Positions 26,303 through 34,690 of a stretch of 64,000 bases of DNA are shown one piece after another. The stretch covers positions 1-64,000 of the forward strand of contig SVPV01000007.1 of assembly GCA_015065725.1 (NCBI GenBank). Direction: 5' to 3'. Position 1 is the stretch's first letter, and every line of letters begins with the position of its first letter. This DNA is from Oscillospiraceae bacterium. Its GTDB lineage: Bacteria > Bacillota > Clostridia > Oscillospirales > Acutalibacteraceae. The position numbers and the translations under genes are program-made. The notes under the pieces are model-generated. The model was given only the letters and a program-made list of their open reading frames with translations, searched no databases and was not told the DNA's origin.

Positions 26303-27223
26303 TTGAACCTTCTACATATGAAACACGCACTGGAGGTTGCAAAAGCAGGAACGCTTAGTAAAGCATCCGAGGTGCTTTTAATTGCAGCACCTAATATCAG
26401 TCGCTCTATCAAAGAGCTTGAAGCTGACCTTGGCATTACGATATTTGACCGTACACAAAACGGTATGAAGTTGACACCCGAAGGTGAGGAATTTATTAAC
26501 TTTGCAAAAGAAATTCTCGGTCAGATAGACGAGGTTGAAAAGTTTTATAAAGCAGGAACACCTAAAAAACAGAAGTTTTCCATTTCTGTTCCACGTGCCT
26601 GTTATATTTCAGAAGCCTTTGCAAAGTTTTCAAAAGTTCTCTCAAAGGATGCCGCTGAAGTGTTTTATAAGGAAACCAATTCACAACGCACCATTCATAA
26701 CATGTTAAATAATGATTATAAGCTTGGCATTATCCGCTATGCTGAGAACTACGACAAATATTTCAAAGCTATGCTTGATGAAAAAGGCATTCAATATGAG
26801 TTGGTTACCGAATTTACATATTCACTCATTATGAGCATAGATAGTCCGTTGGCACAAAGGCAAGAAATCACTTTTAATGATTTGGCGGATTATATTGAAA
26901 TTGCTCACGCTGACCCATATGTACCGTCTATGCCGCTTTCTAAAGTGGTAAAAGAGGAATTACCGGATAATATTGACCGCAGAATTTTTATTTTTGAGCG
27001 TGCAAGCCAATTTGACCTTTTATCATTAAACCCTGAAACATTTATGTGGGTATCTCCTGTACCGAATAGGTTACTTGAACGTTACAACTTGGTGCAAAGA
27101 AAATGTGCCGACAACAAAAAAATATATAAGGATGTTTTGATTTATAAAAATGGGTATAAGCTATCAAATTTGGACCGACAGTTTATCACCGAGCTATGTG
27201 AATCCAAGAGAAAATACCTATAA
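26303..27223 (+). CDS. LysR-family transcriptional regulator
   Basis: A DNA-binding regulator of 307 residues. The winged helix-turn-helix lies at residues about 5-60 (HALEVAKAGTLSKASEVL, then PNISRSIKELEADLGITIFD, and the wing MKLTPEGEEF). The rest is a periplasmic-binding-protein-like effector domain. TTG 26303 gives the family-typical MNLLHMK start, with GGTGAGGA just upstream; ATG 26318 is an alternative. Transcribed alone with its own promoter and terminator, it precedes adhE, so adhE control is possible but not shown. The effector is unknown. Confidence 0.88.
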   Translation: MNLLHMKHALEVAKAGTLSKASEVLLIAAPNISRSIKELEADLGITIFDRTQNGMKLTPEGEEFINFAKEILGQIDEVEKFYKAGTPKKQKFSISVPRACYISEAFAKFSKVLSKDAAEVFYKETNSQRTIHNMLNNDYKLGIIRYAENYDKYFKAMLDEKGIQYELVTEFTYSLIMSIDSPLAQRQEITFNDLADYIEIAHADPYVPSMPLSKVVKEELPDNIDRRIFIFERASQFDLLSLNPETFMWVSPVPNRLLERYNLVQRKCADNKKIYKDVLIYKNGYKLSNLDRQFITELCESKRKYL

Positions 27224-27238
27224 ATTCATATTTTTAAT

Positions 27239-27273
27239 CCCAATCTCTTAATTGAGATTGGGCTTTGTTTTTT
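27239..27273 (+). terminator. Terminator after the LysR gene
   Basis: Stem CCCAATCTC/GAGATTGGG (9 bp, loop TTAATT) followed by CTTTGTTTTTT. Confidence 0.85.
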
Positions 27274-27346
27274 GCAATCTATATAGGGGTTATCAATATT
27301 GATAATACCGATTATCCATTTTAAGAATTTGCAAGTATCAAAAAAG

Positions 27347-27364
27347 TTGTTAAAATAATAACAA
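27347..27364 (+). promoter_or_regulatory. Rex-like (redox) operator upstream of adhE
   Basis: TTGTTAAAATAATAACAA matches the clostridial Rex consensus TTGTTAANNNNTTAACAA except at one position. Rex represses fermentation genes when NADH/NAD+ is low, and adhE is a known target in clostridia. It overlaps possible promoters (TTGCAA 27329 / TAAAAT 27351; or TTGTTA 27347 / GATAAA 27371), so binding would block RNA polymerase. The region 27274-27526 otherwise holds only the small ORF at 27389. Confidence 0.65.
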
Positions 27365-27388
27365 ACTTGAGATAAATGAGGCAGTGCG

Positions 27389-27490
27389 ATGGAAAAATCT
27401 TCTGTAGCAATAGCAAATCCGGGTAGATTTCCGAGATATCTTGATTTTTTAAAACAACTACCACCGAACAAGTTTCCTTGCACACCTTAA
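27389..27490 (+). CDS. Possible 33-residue leader ORF of adhE
   Basis: ATG 27389 has GAGG 7 bases upstream and the frame stops with TAA at 27488-27490, 36 bases before the adhE ATG. The product begins MEKSSVAIANPGRFPRYLDF and contains four Pro in the last half, ending NKFPCTP. It is downstream of the candidate promoter, so it would be the first cistron on the adhE transcript. I do not recognise it; the RFPRYLDFLKQL segment loosely resembles the N-terminal helix of Rex proteins. Coding status is uncertain. Confidence 0.35.
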   Translation: MEKSSVAIANPGRFPRYLDFLKQLPPNKFPCTP

Positions 27491-27526
27491 CAACCAATTA
27501 TGTAATTTGAATTAGGAGGATATAAA

Positions 27527-30169
27527 ATGGACACCAAAAATCATTTAATCGTAGACAGCGTGGAAAAGCTGGAAGAAGCTATTGCACGCATCAAAGAGGT
27601 ACAGAAGGTGTTTGCAACCTACACACAGAACCAAGTTGACAAAATATTTTTAGCTGCTGCATCTGCCGCTAACAAGGCGAGAATTCCGCTCGCAAAATTA
27701 GCTGTTGAAGAAACGGGAATGGGTATTGTTGAAGACAAGGTTATTAAGAATAACTATGCTTCCGAATATATTTATAATGCTTACAAAAACACCAAAACTT
27801 GCGGTGTTATCGAAGAAGATAAGGCGTTCGGTATAAAGAAAATTGCAGAGCCTATCGGTGTTATTGCAGCAGTTATTCCTACTACCAACCCTACCTCTAC
27901 CGCAATATTCAAGTGCTTGCTCGCTCTTAAGACTCGTAATGCTATCATCATAAGTCCTCATCCTAGAGCTAAGAACAGTACCATTGCTGCTGCGAAGTTG
28001 GTGCTTGAAGCTGCTGTTGCTGCAGGTGCACCCGAAGGAATTATCGATTGGATAGATGTACCAAGCCTTGAAATGACCAATACTGTTATGAAAGAAGCAG
28101 ATATTATTCTTGCAACAGGTGGTCCTGGAATGGTTAAGGCTGCATATTCCAGCGGTAAACCTGCACTGGGTGTTGGTGCCGGTAATACTCCTGCTATTAT
28201 TGATGACACGGCTGATATTTTACTTGCCGTTAATTCTATTATACATTCAAAAACCTTTGATAACGGTATGATTTGTGCTTCTGAACAGTCGGTTATAGCG
28301 ATTGAAAGTGTTTACGATGCTGTAAAGGAAGAATTTGCAACCCGCGGCTGTTATTTCTTAAAGCCTGACGAAATTGAAAAGGTTAGAAAGACCATTTTAA
28401 TAAACGGTGCATTAAATGCTAAAATTGTTGGTCAGTCTGCCGCAAGAATTGCAGAGCTTGCAGGCGTTAGTGTACCCGAGGGTACAAAAATCCTTATGGG
28501 TGAGGTTGAAAGCGTTGAATTGTCTGAAGAATTCGCTCATGAAAAGCTCTCTCCCGTACTTGCTATGTATAAGGCGAAGAATTTTGCAGAGGCTCTTGAT
28601 AAAGCAGACCGCCTAGTTGCTGACGGCGGTTACGGACATACTTCCTCTGTATATCTTAATGAATTAACCGAAACCGAGAAGCTTAATGCTTTTGCAGCTC
28701 GTATGAAGACCTGCCGTATTCTTGTAAATACTCCGTCTGCTCATGGCGGTATCGGCGACCTATACAACTTTAAATTGGCTCCCTCTTTAACCCTTGGTTG
28801 CGGTTCTTGGGGTGGAAACTCGGTTTCTGAGAACGTTGGTGTTAAACACCTCTTAAATATTAAAACAGTAGCAGAAAGAAGGGAAAATATGCTTTGGTTC
28901 AGAGCACCCGAAAAGGTATATATCAAGAAAGGCTGCTTACCTGTAGCTTTAGACGAACTTAAAAATGTACTTGGCAAAAAGAGAGCCTTTATTGTAACAG
29001 ACACATTCCTTTATGAGAACGGCTATACCAAGCCTATTACCGATAAGCTTGACGAAATGGGTATTGTACACACCACCTTCTTTGATGTTCAACCTGACCC
29101 GACCCTTAAGAATGCCAAAAACGGTGCTGCTCAAATGGCGGCATTTAAGCCCGATACAATAATCGCTTTGGGTGGCGGTTCTGCAATGGACGCTGCAAAG
29201 ATTATGTGGGTACTTTATGAGCATCCGGAAGCAGACTTTATGGATATGGCAATGAGATTTATTGATATCCGTAAGCGTGTATATACATTCCCCAAAATGG
29301 GCGAAAAGGCATACTTTATTGCTATCCCGACCTCTGCAGGTACAGGTTCTGAGGTTACACCTTTTGCCGTTATTACCGATGAGCAAACAGGTGTTAAATA
29401 TCCTCTTGCAGACTACGAGCTGCTTCCCAATATGGCAATCATTGATACCGATTTCCACATGAGTGCTCCAAAAGGCCTCACCGCTGCTTCGGGTATTGAT
29501 GCTGTAACCCACGCTGTTGAAGCTTACGCTGCAATGCTTGCAACCGACTATACCGACGGTCTCGCATTACAGGCTCTTAAGAACATTTTTAAGTATTTGC
29601 CACGTGCTTATGACAACGGTCAAATTGATGTTGAAGCTAGAGAGAAGATGGCTAACGCCGCTACAATGGCAGGTATGGCATTTGCAAATGCTTTCCTTGG
29701 CGTATGTCACTCTATGGCACACAAGCTTGGTGCTTTCCACCACCTACCTCACGGCGTTGCTAATGCACTTATGATTGAAGAAGTTTTACGCTTTAACGCC
29801 GCAGAGGCTCCCGCAAAGATGGGTACCTTCTCACAGTACGACCACCCACACACCCTTGCACGCTATGCAGAAATTGCTGATTATTTATGTCTTGGTGGTA
29901 ATACTGACGAAGAGAAACTTGAAAATCTAATTAAAGCTATCAATGACCTTAAAGCTCGCGTTGGAATCAAGGATACCATTAAGGATTACGGTATTGACGA
30001 GAAAGACTTCCTTGACCGTCTTGATGATATGGTAGAGCAGGCATTTGACGACCAGTGTACAGGTGCAAACCCCCGTTATCCTCTTATGAGCGAAATCAAG
30101 CAGATGTACTTAAACGCTTACTATGGCAAGCATTTTGTAGAAAAAGCTATGCCCACTGCAAAAGCTTAA
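27527..30169 (+). CDS. adhE: Bifunctional acetaldehyde-CoA/alcohol dehydrogenase
   Basis: AdhE reduces acetyl-CoA to acetaldehyde and then ethanol, reoxidising two NADH in fermentation; it forms long filaments (spirosomes). The 880-residue length is full. Residues about 1-440 are the aldehyde dehydrogenase domain, with ATGGPGMVKAAYSSGKP near residue 203 and the catalytic Cys in NGMICASEQS near residue 246. Residues about 450-870 are the iron-dependent alcohol dehydrogenase, with GGGSAMDAAKIMW, TSAGTGSEVTPFAV and the His-rich iron site CHSMAHKLGAFHHLPHG. AGGAGG precedes the ATG. The 5' region carries a Rex-like operator. Confidence 0.97.
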   Translation: MDTKNHLIVDSVEKLEEAIARIKEVQKVFATYTQNQVDKIFLAAASAANKARIPLAKLAVEETGMGIVEDKVIKNNYASEYIYNAYKNTKTCGVIEEDKAFGIKKIAEPIGVIAAVIPTTNPTSTAIFKCLLALKTRNAIIISPHPRAKNSTIAAAKLVLEAAVAAGAPEGIIDWIDVPSLEMTNTVMKEADIILATGGPGMVKAAYSSGKPALGVGAGNTPAIIDDTADILLAVNSIIHSKTFDNGMICASEQSVIAIESVYDAVKEEFATRGCYFLKPDEIEKVRKTILINGALNAKIVGQSAARIAELAGVSVPEGTKILMGEVESVELSEEFAHEKLSPVLAMYKAKNFAEALDKADRLVADGGYGHTSSVYLNELTETEKLNAFAARMKTCRILVNTPSAHGGIGDLYNFKLAPSLTLGCGSWGGNSVSENVGVKHLLNIKTVAERRENMLWFRAPEKVYIKKGCLPVALDELKNVLGKKRAFIVTDTFLYENGYTKPITDKLDEMGIVHTTFFDVQPDPTLKNAKNGAAQMAAFKPDTIIALGGGSAMDAAKIMWVLYEHPEADFMDMAMRFIDIRKRVYTFPKMGEKAYFIAIPTSAGTGSEVTPFAVITDEQTGVKYPLADYELLPNMAIIDTDFHMSAPKGLTAASGIDAVTHAVEAYAAMLATDYTDGLALQALKNIFKYLPRAYDNGQIDVEAREKMANAATMAGMAFANAFLGVCHSMAHKLGAFHHLPHGVANALMIEEVLRFNAAEAPAKMGTFSQYDHPHTLARYAEIADYLCLGGNTDEEKLENLIKAINDLKARVGIKDTIKDYGIDEKDFLDRLDDMVEQAFDDQCTGANPRYPLMSEIKQMYLNAYYGKHFVEKAMPTAKA

Positions 30170-30201
30170 TTTGCAATAAGTAATCGAAGGGAGAAAATAT
30201 T

Positions 30202-30951
30202 GTGAAACTTGATAAAATAATTGCAGTAAGAAAAAATAAAACAATCTACCGCGACGGTAATAAGTGTATTAAAGTTTTTAATAAAGACTTTTCCAAGGCC
30301 GACGTTCTTAATGAGGCATTAAATCAAGCAAGAATCGAAGAAACAGGCCTTAATATCCCCAAAATTTTAGAGGTTACTACTATTGATGGCAAGTGGGCTA
30401 TTGTATCTGAGTATATAAGCGGTAAAACCTTAGCTCAGCTTATGGAAGAAGATGCGGAGAAAAAGGATGAATACCTAGAAATGCTTGTTGATTTACAGCT
30501 TTCTGTTCACTCTAAGGAATGCCCTCTCCTTAACAAACTTAAGGATAAAATGAATCGTAAAATCAGCGAGTCGAGTCTTGACGCTACAACCCGTTACGAT
30601 CTTCATACACGTCTTGAGGGCATGCCAAAGCACAACAAGGTTTGCCACGGCGACTTTAACCCCAGTAATATTATCATCTCCGAAGATGGTACTCCCTTTA
30701 TCCTTGATTGGTCACATGCAACACAGGGTAATGCTTCTGCTGATGCGGCTAGAACCTATCTTTTATTCTGTCTTAACAATGATATTGATGGTGCAAAAGC
30801 ATATTTAGATATGTTCTGCAAAAAAAGCAATACGGTAAGACAGTATGTTCAAAAGTGGATGCCAATTGTTGCCGCTTCTCAGTCTGTTAAGGGCAACGAA
30901 AAAGAACGTGAATTTTTACTTTCTTGGGTAGATGTTGTAGACTATGAATAA
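30202..30951 (+). CDS. APH/choline-kinase-fold small-molecule kinase
   Basis: A 249-residue phosphotransferase. The N-lobe has an ATP-contact region near YRDGNKCIKVFNKDF, with the Lys of IKVF. The catalytic loop is VCHGDFNPSNIII near residue 149 and the metal-binding Asp is in FILDWSHATQG near residue 170. It starts at GTG 30202 with GAAGGGAG about 9 bases upstream, 32 bases after adhE and with no terminator between, so it is probably on the adhE transcript. The substrate is unknown. It is not closely similar to the kinase at 10263. Confidence 0.78.
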   Translation: MKLDKIIAVRKNKTIYRDGNKCIKVFNKDFSKADVLNEALNQARIEETGLNIPKILEVTTIDGKWAIVSEYISGKTLAQLMEEDAEKKDEYLEMLVDLQLSVHSKECPLLNKLKDKMNRKISESSLDATTRYDLHTRLEGMPKHNKVCHGDFNPSNIIISEDGTPFILDWSHATQGNASADAARTYLLFCLNNDIDGAKAYLDMFCKKSNTVRQYVQKWMPIVAASQSVKGNEKEREFLLSWVDVVDYE

Positions 30952-31045
30952 TACGCTTGGTTTGTCGCAACAAGGCATTGAAATGAAAATTATGCTAAAC
31001 TTAAAAAGTTTGGCTAAGCCGATTATCAGTTTCTTGTCTTCATGT

Positions 31046-31062
31046 AAAAAGCAGGCTTTTTT
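31046..31062 (+). terminator. Short terminator-like hairpin after the kinase gene
   Basis: AAAAAG-CAGG-CTTTTTT gives a short A/T-rich stem with a T run. The 230-base gap before spoIIID also contains a GCTAAACTT/AAGTTTGGC hairpin (about 30993-31013). Confidence 0.45.
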
Positions 31063-31124
31063 GTAAAATAACACACACGAAGCACTTGAAGGTTTTTATT
31101 ACGGCAGCATCAGTCCACATGAAA

Positions 31125-31154
31125 GGTATATTTAACAAATTATTTTCATATAAT
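31125..31154 (+). promoter_or_regulatory. Sigma-E-like promoter of spoIIID
   Basis: GGTATATT (31125-31132) and CATATAAT (31147-31154) are separated by 14 bases. This fits the mother-cell sigma-E pattern (KMATATT - about 14 - CATACAMT), as expected for spoIIID. Confidence 0.62.
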
Positions 31155-31183
31155 TAACCAAGTCCTTTTAAGGTGGTTAAAGT

Positions 31184-31432
31184 ATGAGAAATTTTTGCGA
31201 AGATAGGGCAATAATGCTTGGAGAATATATAATAGATACCGGTGCTACCGTACGTGCAGCGGCAAAGATTTTTAAAATAAGTAAATCTACCGTACATAAA
31301 GACGTGACAGAAAGGCTTATGAGGGAAAATCCTCAAATGTACCGTGAGGTTCAAGCGGTGCTTCAAAAAAACAAGCAAGAGCGGCATATTAGAGGCGGTA
31401 TGGCGACTCGCAGAAAATACAAAGGTGAATAA
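31184..31432 (+). CDS. spoIIID: Stage III sporulation transcriptional regulator SpoIIID
   Basis: This small mother-cell DNA-binding protein switches sigma-E to later gene expression in sporulation. The 82-residue length is normal. The helix-turn-helix covers residues about 20-45 (ATVRAAAKIFKISKSTVHKD), followed by LMRENPQMYREVQAVLQKNK and a basic C-terminal tail (MATRRKYKG) that also contacts DNA in the Bacillus protein. AAGGTGG precedes the ATG. It is monocistronic, with a sigma-E-like promoter and a strong terminator. Confidence 0.96.
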   Translation: MRNFCEDRAIMLGEYIIDTGATVRAAAKIFKISKSTVHKDVTERLMRENPQMYREVQAVLQKNKQERHIRGGMATRRKYKGE

Positions 31433-31443
31433 AAATATTGTTT

Positions 31444-31474
31444 GGCGGTCAGTTTTGACCGCCGTTTTTGTTTT
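31444..31474 (+). terminator. Terminator after spoIIID
   Basis: Stem GGCGGTCA/TGACCGCC with loop GTTT, followed by GTTTTTGTTTT. Confidence 0.85.
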
Positions 31475-31483
31475 ATATCAAAA

Positions 31484-31509
31484 GCTGACAGTCTGCTGTC
31501 AGCATTTTT
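31484..31509 (+). terminator. Second terminator-like hairpin after spoIIID
   Basis: Stem GCTGACAG/CTGTCAGC with loop TCTG, followed by ATTTTT. Tandem with the hairpin at 31444. Confidence 0.65.
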
Positions 31510-31511
31510 AC

Positions 31512-31540
31512 TTGTAATCTAAAGGTAAATATAGTATAAT
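31512..31540 (+). promoter_or_regulatory. Sigma-A promoter of the site-2 protease/scpAB operon
   Basis: TTGTAA (31512-31517), 17 bases, then TATAAT (31535-31540). Confidence 0.7.
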
Positions 31541-31575
31541 ATATACTGATAAATTATATTATGGAGTGGTATTGC

Positions 31576-32250
31576 TTGTTATCTACAGTTTTAAGCGGCA
31601 ATTTTTCATTTGTATCGGTAATAGTTTATTTACTGTCAAGCTTGGCGGTAATATTTTTAACATTGCCTATACACGAGTTTGCACATGGTTATGCTGCAAC
31701 AAAGCTCGGGGACTATACACCTAGATATCAAGGCAGATTAACCCTTAATCCTTTTGCTCATATCGATTATATCGGTGCTATGTGTATTTTGCTTTTCGGC
31801 TTTGGGTGGGCAAAACCCGTACAGGTAAATGCACGCAATTTTAAAAACGCAAAGGTTGGTATGGCAATCACCGCGTTTGCAGGCCCGTTAGCTAATATTG
31901 TATTGGCATTCGTTTCTTTAGTGCTTGCTAATGTGTGTCAGGTGATACCTATAAATACAGAAATATTGATATATATCTATATGTTTTTTAATTATATTGC
32001 AACTATCAATATTTATCTTGCGGTGTTTAATTTAATACCTATTCCGCCGCTTGACGGCTCGCGGTTGTTGTCGGCTTTTTTACCGAATAAATATTATTAC
32101 TCACTTATGCGTTATGAAAGATATTTTTCTATAATAATACTTGCACTTCTTTGGATAGGTGTGCTTGATGTACCGCTTGGATTTCTCTCAAATGCAATAC
32201 GTTCTGCACTTCAGTTTGCGGCAAATCTGCCGTTTGTTTTGATTTTTTAA
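31576..32250 (+). CDS. Site-2 protease family membrane metalloprotease (M50)
   Basis: An intramembrane zinc protease. The HExxH motif is PIHEFAHGYAATKLGD (residues about 32-47), embedded in a hydrophobic segment. The second metal ligand region is NLIPIPPLDGSRLL near residue 153 (N-PPLDG). There are about five membrane segments. The track start ATG 31561 would leave a leader of about 14 bases with no ribosome binding site; GGAGTGG (31563-31569) points instead to TTG 31576 (224 aa). It heads an operon with scpA. The substrate is unknown; homologues at this position are common in clostridia. Confidence 0.88.
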   Translation: MLSTVLSGNFSFVSVIVYLLSSLAVIFLTLPIHEFAHGYAATKLGDYTPRYQGRLTLNPFAHIDYIGAMCILLFGFGWAKPVQVNARNFKNAKVGMAITAFAGPLANIVLAFVSLVLANVCQVIPINTEILIYIYMFFNYIATINIYLAVFNLIPIPPLDGSRLLSAFLPNKYYYSLMRYERYFSIIILALLWIGVLDVPLGFLSNAIRSALQFAANLPFVLIF

Positions 32251-32265
32251 TTTTAGGGGTAGGAT

Positions 32266-32994
32266 ATGGAAAAAAATGTACTGTCCTATAAGCTTGAAAG
32301 CTTTGAAGGACCGCTTGATTTGCTTTTACAGCTTATAGCAAGAAATAAACTCAATATTTATGATATACAGCTAACTGTGCTTGTAGAACAGTATCTTGAG
32401 CAGATGGAGGCTTTTAGAGAAGCTAATCTTGAAATTGCAAGTGAGTTTCTTGAGATGGCGGCGAGACTTATTTATATTAAAACCGCCAGCCTTTTACCAA
32501 AGCATGAAGAGGTTGAGCGTTTAAAAGAGGAGCTTACAGGTGAGCTTATTGAATATCAGGTTTGTAAATCTATTGCCGAAAAACTTGGAACAATGACAGA
32601 CGGCTTTAACCGATTTGTAAGGCAGCCGTCTATGCCTGAACTCAACCAAACCTATGATTTGATTCATACAAGTGATACTCTTTATTTAGCCTATTTAGCG
32701 GCCGTTGGCAGAGGACAGAGAAAACTGCCACCGCCTGTAACCCCTTTCACCAAAATTGTAGCAAAAAAAATAGTTGCGGTGTCCACAAAGATTGTGTTTG
32801 TTATGCGTAATCTTTTAAAGGGCGGTAGCAGTAAGCTTTCAAATCTGTATAAAACCGCCAAAAGCCGTTCTGAGCTTGTAGCAACCTTTTTGGCGGTGCT
32901 TGAGCTTTGTAAGGCAAGCCGTGTAGAAATTTCTGGTGACGGACAGGACGCTAGTATTAAACTTATAAAGGGAAGGAAAAACAATGAAAACTAA
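32266..32994 (+). CDS. scpA: Segregation and condensation protein A
   Basis: ScpA is the kleisin subunit that bridges the SMC heads in the bacterial condensin. The 242-residue protein has the N-terminal SYKLESFEGPLDLLLQLIAR and IYDIQLTVLVEQYLEQM signatures, the EFLEMAARLIYIKTASLLP segment near residue 62, a variable middle, and the C-terminal winged helix (VATFLAVLELCKASRV). GGGGTAGGA precedes the ATG. It overlaps scpB by 11 bases. Confidence 0.96.
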   Translation: MEKNVLSYKLESFEGPLDLLLQLIARNKLNIYDIQLTVLVEQYLEQMEAFREANLEIASEFLEMAARLIYIKTASLLPKHEEVERLKEELTGELIEYQVCKSIAEKLGTMTDGFNRFVRQPSMPELNQTYDLIHTSDTLYLAYLAAVGRGQRKLPPPVTPFTKIVAKKIVAVSTKIVFVMRNLLKGGSSKLSNLYKTAKSRSELVATFLAVLELCKASRVEISGDGQDASIKLIKGRKNNEN

Positions 32995-33571
32995 AGAACT
33001 GATTTCTGCTGTTGAGGCGGTGCTTTTTGCCGCAGGAGAGCCGATAAGCATAGATAGGCTTTCACAGGTGTTTGAAATATCCTCTGAAAAGGTAGAAAAT
33101 TTAATAGACAAGCTTCAAGATGGCTATAATGAAGACGGTAGGGGAATAGAGATTGTAAGACTTGAAAACACCTATCAGCTAACCACAAAAAAACAATATG
33201 CCGAATATATTAAAAAGGCCTTTGATATGAGAAGACGTACTCCACTATCTCCTGCAGCACTCGAAGTTTTAGCTGTTATTTCTTATAATCAGCCTGTAAC
33301 CAAGGCGTTTATTGAGCAGGTCAGAGGAGTTGATTGTTCGGGAGTAGTATCCACACTTATCGAAAAAGGACTTGTTGAGGAACGCGGAAGACTAGAGCTT
33401 CCTGGCAGACCGCTTTTATATGGTACTACTAAAAACTTTTTACGTTGTTTCTCACTTTCGGATTTAAATGAGCTTCCGCCTATAGACAATAATCGTCCCG
33501 AAGTAGACGAGGTTGGCGAACAGCTTGCTATTGTTGATGAGGACGAGCATAATGCGGGAGATAGCGAATAA
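32984..33571 (+). CDS. scpB: Segregation and condensation protein B
   Basis: ScpB dimers bind ScpA and complete the SMC-ScpAB complex. The 195-residue protein has two winged helices: AVEAVLFAAGEPISIDRL near residue 9 and TPLSPAALEVLAVISYNQP near residue 85, followed by RGVDCSGVVSTLIEKGLVEE and GRPLLYGTTKNFL. The C-terminal acidic tail is typical. AAGGGAAGG precedes the start, which lies within scpA. Confidence 0.96.
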   Translation: MKTKELISAVEAVLFAAGEPISIDRLSQVFEISSEKVENLIDKLQDGYNEDGRGIEIVRLENTYQLTTKKQYAEYIKKAFDMRRRTPLSPAALEVLAVISYNQPVTKAFIEQVRGVDCSGVVSTLIEKGLVEERGRLELPGRPLLYGTTKNFLRCFSLSDLNELPPIDNNRPEVDEVGEQLAIVDEDEHNAGDSE

Positions 33572-33608
33572 AAATCTTCAAAAACTTTAAAAGGGTAGAG
33601 GTGGTTTT

Positions 33609-34232
33609 TTGACGGCATTAATTGTTATAGGTGTTATTTTGCTGTTGCTTATTCTTATAGGTCTTGTAAGGATAACGGTGCATATCGGCTATAACGAAAG
33701 GTTTTCTCTTTTAGTTTCGGTTTTTGGTATAACACTTTATTCAACCGAGCAACCTAAAAAAGAAAATACCGATAAAAAACAAACCGAAAAATCTTCCGAT
33801 AAGAAAGAAAATACAGTAAAAAAAATATATCAACAAAAGGGATTAAAATATACGATAGATATTTTTGTAAATCTACTTAAAACTGTTGTGAGAAAATTTA
33901 AGTGGTTTGTAAAAAAACTTAAAATCCGCAATTTTTTAATGTCACTTTCGGTGGTTGGCAGCGACGCGGCAAATACTGCAATAACATACGGTGCGGTATG
34001 TTCTTTAATTTATCCTGCAATAACTTTTATTGATACAAATCTAAATTTCAAGGCAAAAAAAATCGATATATATGCCGATTTTGATAATAAAGACGCAAAA
34101 TTTTCTATATCCACAGATATAAAAGCTTCAATAAGTGTAATTCTAGTTTTAGCTCTCGGCTGTCTGTGGGAATTTTACAATGTTTATAAAACTGTCAAAA
34201 CAGATTTAGATAATAAAAATTTAAACAAATAG
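33609..34232 (+). CDS. DUF2953-domain membrane protein (YtfI-like)
   Basis: A 207-residue protein with an N-terminal membrane helix (ALIVIGVILLLLILIGLV), a Lys-rich polar stretch (residues about 47-80), a DUF2953-like region in which FKAKKIDIYADFD is recognisable near residue 146, and a C-terminal hydrophobic helix. The start is TTG 33609 with AGAGGTGG upstream. Its position directly before gerW/ytfJ matches the ytfI-ytfJ pair of Bacillus, suggesting a spore-linked role. Biochemical function is unknown. Confidence 0.8.
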   Translation: MTALIVIGVILLLLILIGLVRITVHIGYNERFSLLVSVFGITLYSTEQPKKENTDKKQTEKSSDKKENTVKKIYQQKGLKYTIDIFVNLLKTVVRKFKWFVKKLKIRNFLMSLSVVGSDAANTAITYGAVCSLIYPAITFIDTNLNFKAKKIDIYADFDNKDAKFSISTDIKASISVILVLALGCLWEFYNVYKTVKTDLDNKNLNK

Positions 34233-34262
34233 AAAAACAACTTTACAAGGGATGTGTTTTAA

Positions 34263-34646
34263 ATGTCTGAAAACAATATCAAGGGAATTATGGACACCAC
34301 AATGGACAAGCTTCACGCTATGGTTGATGCCGATACTATTATTGGTACACCCATTGTGCTGGGTGATACTACTCTTCTTCCTGTATCAAAGGTGGCTTTT
34401 GGCTTGGCTACAGGTGGTAGTGATTTCCCAAGTAAGTCGGGTACAGGACTTTTTGGCGGCGGCGGTGGTGCTGGCGTCACCATTACGCCTGTAGCATTTA
34501 TTTCGGTTACAGGTCAGTCTGTTAAAATGATGCCGATTTATAATGACCTATCAACCGTTGATAAGGCACTTACTATGGCACCCGAATTGCTTGATAAAAT
34601 AAAGGAACTATTTAAAAAAGAAGACAAGGCAAAAATCGAAGAATAA
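34263..34646 (+). CDS. gerW: GerW-family sporulation protein (YtfJ)
   Basis: A 127-residue protein with the family core: NIKGIMDTTMDKLHAMVDAD at the N-terminus, IIGTPIVLGDTTLLPVSKVAF near residue 30, and the Gly-rich segment LFGGGGGAGVTITPVAFI. In Bacillus YtfJ/GerW is a forespore protein needed for germination. Paired with a DUF2953 gene as in Bacillus. The C-terminus is charged and short. Confidence 0.92.
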   Translation: MSENNIKGIMDTTMDKLHAMVDADTIIGTPIVLGDTTLLPVSKVAFGLATGGSDFPSKSGTGLFGGGGGAGVTITPVAFISVTGQSVKMMPIYNDLSTVDKALTMAPELLDKIKELFKKEDKAKIEE

Positions 34647-34656
34647 GCATAAAAAG

Positions 34657-34684
34657 CACCGATAAAACATAGCATTTATCGGTG
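34657..34684 (+). promoter_or_regulatory. Hairpin covering the ribosome binding site of the carboxypeptidase gene
   Basis: CACCGATAAA (34657-34666) and TTTATCGGTG (34675-34684) form a perfect 10-bp stem with an 8-base loop. The 3' arm contains the GGTG that would serve the downstream TTG/ATG start. No T run follows, so it is more likely a translational control element than a terminator. Confidence 0.45.
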
Positions 34685-34690
34685 ATGTAT

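Noticed and set aside
28949-29512. 187-residue minus-strand ORF inside adhE
   Set aside because: Shadow of a highly conserved gene; no start signals and no recognisable motif.
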